Part shown: piece after piece, positions 57,801 to 64,000 of the stretch
Numbering within the stretch: the stretch's first letter is position 1
Layout: each line of letters starts with the position of its first letter
Source: Tricholoma matsutake
Lineage: Eukaryota; Basidiomycota; Agaricomycetes; Agaricales; Tricholomataceae
Length of the DNA stretch: 64,000 nt
Direction: 5' to 3'
NCBI GenBank assembly: GCA_026075535.2
Contig: AP026544.2
Coordinates: 9,610,001-9,674,000 of the forward strand
The notes under the pieces: model-generated
Databases searched by the model: none
What the model was told of the DNA's origin: nothing
Seen by the model: only the letters and a program-made list of their open reading frames with translations
Translations under genes and position numbers: made by a program

Positions 57801-59777
57801 TGCACACCCTGGACATATAATTTTGTCTTTAGGAATAATTAAATTCCTTGGGAATTTCATGGTGCTTTTAGGCATTTTCCCTAGCGCCTCTTTGGATGGG
57901 TGTCCAAGTCGCCTATGCCAAGTCAAGTAGTCAGCGACATAAATGGTCACGACATTAACCTTTTTGGTGCTCAATATATGAGTCCGAGCCCAATAGATCG
58001 TGTCATTCCTCCTTAGAGGGACACAATGCATGATTGGGTTTCCATGCTCGATAAATGAAATGTGTGTGGAGGAACCACGCACATCACTTCCGTCTTGTAA
58101 AAAGACCCCCATTGACATCAATCAAGTATTAATGTTGGGTATGTAGTAGACGGGGTATAACCGCGTTTCACGTGTCTCTGACTTCCCATGACATACTACC
58201 TGGTGTTTAATGAAGACTGCTCCTTTTCCTACTATATGAGTAGTACCAGTGGCTATTTGGACCAAGGTAGAGTCCTTTCTCGGTAAAGGCTCGTAAGAAC
58301 CGAAATCTTTTATTTCACCAGTGAAGTGTTTTGATGCGCCTGAATCCATGATCCAGTCGGCACCTTTCTTACAATCTCCCTTTGCACACATAGCACATAT
58401 ATTAAGATCTAAATAATTCCATGATACATTTAATAGCGGTAAAATTTCACATGAAAAGTTCGCTGTATTCATAGGAATATTAATCTTAGTGCTTGTGGCA
58501 GGGAAAAGGACTGACCTGTCATCATACGCCCCTGTATCAAGGGGTTCATCGACGAGCATTTCGTCGACGGCTTTCCACACTTCCTCATCAGACACCGGAG
58601 GTTCAGATCCAAGGGAGACGGTATCGTCTTCTACCTCCTCGATCCTAGACTCGGGTTCTGGTTCTATCCTTCTTCTCTTTCCTTCTCCCACTGTCAGGTG
58701 CTCTTCCAGTGGTCGCAGATTTTTCGCGCTGCGTGGAAGTTGTATTTGCTCGAGGGTGTCTCGAGCTTGCTGATATTCGGCATAAACCAAACGAGAGGTA
58801 GAGGCCGCGCCCGTATATGCCTGTGCAGGCGGTCGGCGGCGAGGATCCCTTGTGGGAGTGTGTTCGCATCTTTCGATGCACTGTATAAGTGGCATCGGCG
58901 GTATGATGGTGCCATTACCATTTATGGTGGTATAGGCTTTGGAGGCAAGGTGGGTATGTTTATCCTTTGGCTTCTCCTCCTTAGTCTTTCTGTCCCCACA
59001 TCGTCCACGCTTTCAGGACGAGTCTCTGTTGCTGTTTTGCCCTTCTTTGGGCTGCCATTTGGGGTTTCCCCCTTTGCGCTTAACAGCAGAAAGTTTGTTG
59101 GCCTGAGGCTGGCCAGTGGGCTTTCCTACTGCTGTGCGCCTTGAGGCTTCAGCAACAATGGAGTCCTTGACATGTTTAAATGTCAAGGCGCTATTAGCAG
59201 TCGTGTTAAGGACCGTTGCGGACAAGGAATCGTACTCGCGCGGCATCGCAGCAAGTAGAATCATTGCTTGCACTAGCTCGGGGATGGCAACGTTAGCAGC
59301 CATAAGGTGCTCAAATTTGTCTGCCATTCTAGCAATCTCCGGTGCGGGGTTCACAGCCAGGATCTTGATCGCTATTGCAGACCTAAAGTCCGCAAAGACT
59401 TGGGAGGGGCCGTCCACACCATAATCGGTGCGGATGAGATCCCACACCTCCTCAGCAGTGTCCTTTGAGTTGGCACGCTGCCGAATGGAGGGGGCCAGGT
59501 GGAGCACTAGGCTACCAATGGCCTGGTCATTTTTGTTGCTCCAGGTCTGGAGCTTGGCATTAGCATCCACTACCAAAGTAGCATTCGTCGCCGTCAAGGG
59601 AGGCGCCGGGGGCGGTTTTTGCTCCGCCCCACTAGTTATTTGCCAGAGGCCCTGAGACCTGAGCCACGCCTTCATTGAGTCGGCCCATTGAATGTAATTT
59701 GATCCGTCGAAAGTTTGAATGAGTTTCTCAAGAGTTGAAGACATGATTTTGTGGTGGCAGCTGTTAAAAGTGCTCAA
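54876..59777 (-). pseudogene. copia Gag-Pol polyprotein, one frame with two TGA stops
   Basis: The frame of 1634 codons starts at 59777. Gag (IQTFDGSNYIQWADSMKAWL) runs to a TGA at 59013-59015, followed by a basic linker. The protease follows (WIMDSGASKHFTGEI, about 58350). A second TGA is at 58122-58124. Next come the integrase zinc domain (WHRRLGH...CPGC), the integrase catalytic acids (HSDLK, LDDKTSHIW, QQNGRAERAI), an acidic linker, reverse transcriptase (LDVKTAFLYG, LVYVDDGLFMG), RNase H (FTDSDWAAD, SSTEAKYMAL, CTDNQGS), and the end at 54876. Both stops would be Arg if they came from CGA. All catalytic motifs of integrase and polymerase are present. The Gag lacks a clear CCHC knuckle. 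Confidence 0.9.
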
Positions 59778-59980
59778 TCAGTCTTTTTACTCAATAAAAC
59801 ACGTTTAACGTTCTCAGGAGAAAACACTCCTTCAGAGTGGTTAACCCTAGTCAACCTAGGTTTTATGTGCAGCTCGCAGGGAGCGCAATGTAGCTCACGA
59901 AGAGCGCAAGGTTATAATTTGGAGACGATGAAGTCAACGTCGTTCGCAGCCAATTAAGGCGCGTTTGCGACGTGCCCAGC

Positions 59981-59993
59981 AGGGCCCATAACC
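59981..59993 (-). promoter_or_regulatory. primer-binding site of copia element
   Basis: On the minus strand GGTTATGGGCCCT directly follows the 5' LTR. It is the same half-tRNA-Met sequence as in the element at 6972. Confidence 0.75.
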
Positions 59994-60267
59994 TGTTGGA
60001 GCAGACTATATACACTGCACAGTGGAAGAGACAACACGTTCCTTACAACCTACCTGGGGTTTACTTAGACTTACAGCTAGGGTTAGCAGAGGTAAGAACA
60101 CTGTATTCCTACTACGGTACAGGTTCTCCTTATATACATAATAATAAGGATGTCACATGACTCAGGAATGTGTTTACTGCATGTATGCGCAGTAAGCGCA
60201 GTAACATGCGTATGCTGCATGTATTGCCTCATGTATACAGCATGCATCACTGGGATTAATTTCAACA
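59994..60267 (-). repeat. 5' LTR of copia element
   Basis: 274-bp partner of 54570-54843; about five differences, three of them at CpG sites. Confidence 0.9.
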
Positions 60268-60790
60268 GAACCTGTGATCAATCCTAACCTATTTTCATCA
60301 CTCATTTTAGATCTGATGAGACGAGGGGAATGCGTCCCCACGTTCGCTCCATATAGTGATTTTACGAGCAATTGGATATACTCAGGATAGGTAATACTAC
60401 TAGGTGAGCTGTGCATCGTTCAGGCTGAACTTTGGATTGGTCCTAACCCATTTTCATCGCAGATTTTCGATACGATGAGACGAGAGGAACGCGCCACCAC
60501 GTTCTCTCAATATAGTGAATTTACGAGAAAATTAGATATAGCAGGATAGATGAACCGTGATACTACTAGTAGGTGAGTTGTGCATCGTTAGACTGAGCTT
60601 TGGATTGATCCTAACCTGTTTTCATCACAGATTTCAGATCCGATGAAATGAGAGGAACGCGCCACCGTTTAACATTAAATTGATCCTAACCATTTTTTTT
60701 ACAGATTTATGATCTGATGAGATGAGGGGAACACGCAGCCGTGTTCTTTCGATATAGTGATTTTACGAGTATATAGCAGATTATAATAAT
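60268..60790 (+). repeat. satellite array, part 3
   Basis: About four units. Intron-like cassettes are at 60404-60462 (59 bp, GTGAGC...TCGCAG) and 60573-60630 (58 bp, GTGAGT...TCACAG); two more have an acceptor and branch site only (to 60310 and to 60704). Between cassettes the unit reads GATGAGACGAGAGGAACGC...TTACGAG...GATATAGCAGGAT. Confidence 0.85.
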
Positions 60791-60884
60791 GGTGCTGGCC
60801 AGTGGTGAATGCTAGGATCCCTACAACACCCACTTCCTATGCCCCCAGCCCCTGCACTCTCCTAATCAACTTTGTGCGCCAAAA

Positions 60885-61020
60885 GCCATGGCTGGGGCCG
60901 GGCCAGGCCAAAGCCAAGCCATGAGTGGCAGCTTTGGCTTGGCCCAAGATTTGAGCGGGCCAAAGCCGCCTCAGGCCAAGCCAAAGCCGGGGCTTTTGGG
61001 CCAAGCCGGGCCGGAACATC
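60885..61020. repeat. GC-rich snap-back cluster of GGCTTTGGC/GCCAAAGCC
   Basis: GGCCAAAGCCAAGCC and its inverse GGCTTTGGCTTGGCC alternate over about 130 bp, so the segment can fold on itself in several ways. Its base composition differs strongly from both sides. The overlapping frames on both strands are by-products. Confidence 0.7.
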
Positions 61021-61371
61021 ACTACGTGCGAAGCAGCGGCCCTCACGGCGCAAGTCATTTTGAGTATCTCCGAAAAAGTCACCGCAACTTGGGTTTTACG
61101 ATCGCAGTTATCAGAGCGATGGTTTCACCTTTCTTTATGGAAGGCCTGTAACAGTCAAGTATCAACGCGATGGTTTCACCTGCTTTCTTGATGGAAAGCC
61201 GGTAACAGTTCAAACGAACTCCGCCCAGTCAAGGAGACGAAACGATCGATGTTGATGGAAACGAAAAAAACGGCTGGTTTCTTGTATATAATCATTGTAT
61301 GTATAGTACGCTAATCAATACCCCTCAGCTGGTTCTGAGCATTGGAACCCTTTTCGCATTGATCCCTCACA

Positions 61372-61901
61372 ATGAAATACGCGCATGTACTTCTCGCATG
61401 CGCTGGAGCAGCCATCGTCGCCGCTGCCCCTCTTATCAACAATGAAGATGCTTCTCTCGTAACGCGGAGGTGAGTCTACAGGCTTAATCCAACCGAAGAG
61501 TACTAACCCCTGCGTAGTGATAGCTTTGGCTCGTCATCTGTCCGTCGGGGACTCGATGATGACGATACACTTGTTCTTCGTGAACATTCACTGGCCAATG
61601 ATGGTGATGCGCTGCTTCATGCACGTAGCTTAGATGCCATAGACCTTCTCGTTCGGGCATTTGATGAGCAGTTAGCAGCACGAAGTGTCGAGCATGCCGA
61701 TGAAATTGCTCAGCGCGATCTTGCGGGACTGGAGAGACGATGGAAATGGGCGGTGGATAAATGGAACAGTCTCAGGGTAAGTCAAACAGCAATGAAGCAT
61801 GAAGCGGAAGCAGCTAACGACAGAGCGAAGGGGAAGAAAGGGCAACTCGCTGCCGGGAACAGTCCCGGGCCGTTGCCGAGTTCCGCTGGTCAGGAACTTG
61901 A
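61372..61901 (+). CDS. small secreted protein, copy 2
   Basis: Exons 61372-61469, 61518-61776 and 61824-61901 give 144 residues. Introns are 61470-61517 (GTGAGT, TACTAAC, GCGTAG) and 61777-61823 (GTAAGT, GCTAAC, GACAG). The signal peptide MKYAHVLLACAGAAIVAAAP is followed by the same acidic region as copy 1, with an in-frame insertion of three residues (DAI) after HARSL. After LAGLERR the protein is entirely different (WKWAVDKWNSLR, then SEGEERATRCREQSRAVAEF). If the second intron is retained, an alternative end ...SSAGQELE results at 61903-61905. The promoter region and first intron are nearly identical to copy 1, 39 kb away. The function is unknown. Confidence 0.7.
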
Positions 61902-61905
61902 ATAA

Positions 61906-62480
61906 TAGATATTTAGGACTGTATTCACCATCAGATGCAAACATGCATCGTCTTCACTTTGGAACCCAATACTGTGCTATTACGACCTACTCTTCATATA
62001 ACGTGTAACGCCGGCCTGTGAAGTGGAGAGTTTTTCGACATGTAACGCGTAACAAATGGCCATGAAGAGCATTACAAGTCAATTTTTTTGACAGGCAAAA
62101 ATCCATTTTTTTCTTGGCCCTACGATGTGTATGGGAGTACTCTACGAGTCACTATCATAATTGGAGTTGTCCGTCCACATATTAGAAGAGTAAAGAACAT
62201 TTTTCCTTTTCTCCCTTTGGCCACGACCTTGAGGGGTGACATCCACTGTGGTTCCGAGTTCTCAATTTATTGAGAACGAGGTTATGTTAGACTGAGGAAT
62301 AGATATTATTGCGGGGATCTCCGAGCCCTAGTTCATATGCTATATATAGATTACATCCTGAGCTCGAGCAAGATTCAAAACTATCGATGCGGCAACTGCC
62401 GAAGATGGCGGGCACAGCTCGGCCTCGATACCTTGTCTCTGAAACCGTCGTCATCCGCCGCCTCCATTCCCGCGCCTGCT
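61906..62480. other. no gene recognised
   Basis: The first 60 bases share the phrase AACATGCATCGTCTTC with the region behind copy 1 (about 23015), so the duplication reached past the 3' end. The rest shows no convincing gene. Confidence 0.5.
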
Positions 62481-63460
62481 CTCGCGTCAACTAACGCCGC
62501 CGACCGTCGCCACCCATGTCTTGCACTGCCCCTGCATCATTAACGATGCTGTCGACACCTTTGGACACCCCCCGTTCACTGCCAACGGCACCATTCTTAT
62601 CGAAACATGCAACGCAGGCCCACAGCCACCCAATTTTTTTCCTCCCCATTCAAACAGGATGAGAGGGAGTCAAAACTGCCTGGGAGGGTGCAGAAGAATG
62701 CAGGGAGACCCTAGAAGGGGGATATTCACCCATAAAGTACCCAGCAACCCCCATAAACATGCGCTCACACCCCCAAAACAGAATTTTATGACAACGCTGA
62801 CCACCACCTATCCCCACTGCTGTAAGCATCTGCTTGCAGGTTGGGTAGTGTAAATGAATGACAGTGGGCTCGGACAACGACAACGAATGAGCACCAGGGC
62901 CCCGCCACAATGAGGAATAGCCCCAGAACCCCACCATGAAGACAGAACGATGACACACCCCGTGCATCATCAGTGGCGACGACGAAGAGAGGCAAAATGG
63001 GGATGACAATGAGGATGATGATGGCAGGCAGGGACAACAAGGAAACAATGGGGAAGCGAGAACAAGGGCCCAGGAGATGTCAATGTCTCCTGGGCCATAA
63101 GTAAGTTTTTTTTTTTCTTTTCCTGCAATTGACAGTGACGACCCAGACAGCCCAATGCCGGATGATGACACCCACAGCACCAGACCCCTCCACTATGAGC
63201 AACTGCTCATAGGGAGAAAGGCTGGTGCATATGAACCAGCACCAGCGGGGAGGGGGAACAATGCCGAAGGACAAGAGAGGGGGAAGGTGGAGACAACATG
63301 GTGTTTGCCACCACACCTAAGAGCAATTGCTCATAGGATGGTTCGAGATGAACTGGCCAGCCAACGCCAGTGGAGAGGATGGGTAATCCCAGGGAGCAAG
63401 GGAGGAGGGGGGGTGGAGATGACACTTACTAAGTTGCAACAATTTTAATCAAATAGTTAT
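62481..63460. repeat. mosaic of C-rich repeats shared with 45.4-46.8 kb and the LARD
   Basis: Blocks such as GCCCACAGCCACCCAA, CTCCCCATTCAAA and GGGAGACCCTAGAAGGGGGAT recur near 45490-45600. GGACACCCCCCGTTCACTGCCAA recurs near 13543, split into parts. A hairpin GGCCCAGGAGA...TCTCCTGGGCC at 63067-63096 is followed by GTAAGT, a T-run and GACAG, like the cassettes of the arrays. GAGCAACTGCTC palindromes lie at about 63198 and 63325. Confidence 0.6.
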
Positions 63461-64000
63461 CAACTTTCATTGCATACATGAACTCACCTGTCTTAGGTGC
63501 ATTCAACTTGGTATCACATGGCTAATTATGCAACACATTTGTGAGACTAGAGTGAGACTTCTTGTCTTTAACTTCTACCAGCATGCAAATCATCCTCCAC
63601 TGTATGAAGTTCTTTCTAGTTGTTTGCTTCCTGGTTTTATGCACTACAAGACAACATGATTTCAAAAAAAGTCAACGGGAACTGTGCAATGAAATCAAGT
63701 GTGTAGTTTAAAATACTTCTCATGCAACAGGACAATTGAATTGAAGCCATGAGATGTCATCTAGCAGTGACTCAAGACCTGTTGGACAACAGTTTCTACC
63801 AACAGACAGTATTAGGAAACTTAGCTGCTTATCATTAGATTTAGGGTTGGTTCTGCTCTACTCAAACCTTATTCATGAACCTTGGTTGTAACACTGAAAT
63901 AGAAACAATGATACTTGGCAACATTCTCTGCTGACAAACAGTATTAGGAGAATTGGCTGCTTATCATCAGATTCACAGTTTGTTTTGCTCTACTCAGAGC
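63461..64000. repeat. two units of a 132-bp tandem repeat at the window end
   Basis: CAGTATTAGG at 63807 recurs at 63939, followed in both by a variant of TGCTTATCATYAGATT and CTGCTCTACTCA. The array may continue outside the window. No gene is seen from 63461. Confidence 0.6.

Larger units (their letters stand above)
54570..60267 (-). mobile_element. copia LTR retrotransposon, near complete
   Basis: LTRs of 274 bp at 54570-54843 and 59994-60267 (TGTTGGAGCAG...TTTCAACA) are about 98 percent identical. Both sides carry the perfect duplication GAACC (54565-54569 and 60268-60272). On the minus strand a primer-binding site follows the 5' LTR (59981-59993) and a polypurine tract GAGGGGGGG (54844-54852) precedes the 3' LTR. 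Gag, protease, integrase, reverse transcriptase and RNase H are one long frame broken only by two TGA codons. It is one of the youngest insertions in the window. Confidence 0.95.

Noticed and set aside
54876..59777. Programmed readthrough or recoding of the two TGA codons in the copia Gag-Pol
   Set aside because: TGA also appears at scattered positions in unrelated elements here, so mutation of CGA is the simpler reading.

Overview
The window is a transposon-dense piece of a filamentous fungal genome, most likely a mushroom-forming basidiomycete (Agaricomycete). The reasons are short introns (43-60 bp) with GTRNGT donors, CTAAC branch sites and CAG/TAG acceptors, and several repetitive gene families known from that group: CENP-B/pogo-like DDE transposases, a Ulp1-protease/DDE transposase family, XPG-type nucleases, a SAP-domain gene next to a tyrosine recombinase, and a Ngaro-like DIRS element. 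I see no rRNA gene, no functional tRNA and no CRISPR array. Family comparisons are from memory; no search was run.

Layout. 1-5.2 kb: a multi-exon repetitive gene split by a pogo element (553-3363) with perfect terminal inverted repeats and a TA duplication. 7.0-15.3 kb: a decayed copia element (6972-15281, target duplication CACCA) that received a non-autonomous LTR element (9648-13987) and a hAT-type MITE (14014-15007); a second, inverted MITE copy lies at 16270-17213. 17.6-22.0 kb: a full-length PIF/Harbinger element with an apparently intact transposase and a Myb-like partner gene carrying one stop. 22.2-23.0 kb: a small secreted-protein gene with a diverged duplicate at 61.4-61.9 kb. 24.9-31.8 kb: a SAP-domain gene, a dead tyrosine recombinase and an XPG-I nuclease gene split by a hAT element (29760-31648). 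33.8-39.9 kb: a Ngaro-like DIRS element split by a small LTR element (35574-37879). 41.0-48.2 kb: a Ulp1-protease/DDE-transposase element split by a foldback MITE (42634-43766) and a MULE-like element with a 10-bp duplication (44732-47628). 48.9-60.8 kb: one satellite array interrupted by a LINE (about 49342-54330) and a nearly complete copia element (54570-60267, duplication GAACC). 60.8-64 kb: GC-rich palindromic sequence, the second secreted-protein gene and mosaic repeats.

Three themes tie the window together. First, the insertions can be ordered in time because, in several hosts, removing an insert and one copy of its target duplication restores an open reading frame. Second, most element genes are broken by TGA or TAG codons that single C-to-T changes can explain (often CGA to TGA), which suggests deamination of methylated cytosine or RIP-like mutation. 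Third, three unrelated tandem arrays (48.9-60.8 kb, 30.4-31.1 kb and 45.3-46.3 kb) are built from units that each carry a short intron-like cassette of 47-85 bp, mostly 52-59 bp, with donor, branch site and acceptor. I consider this the most unusual structure here.
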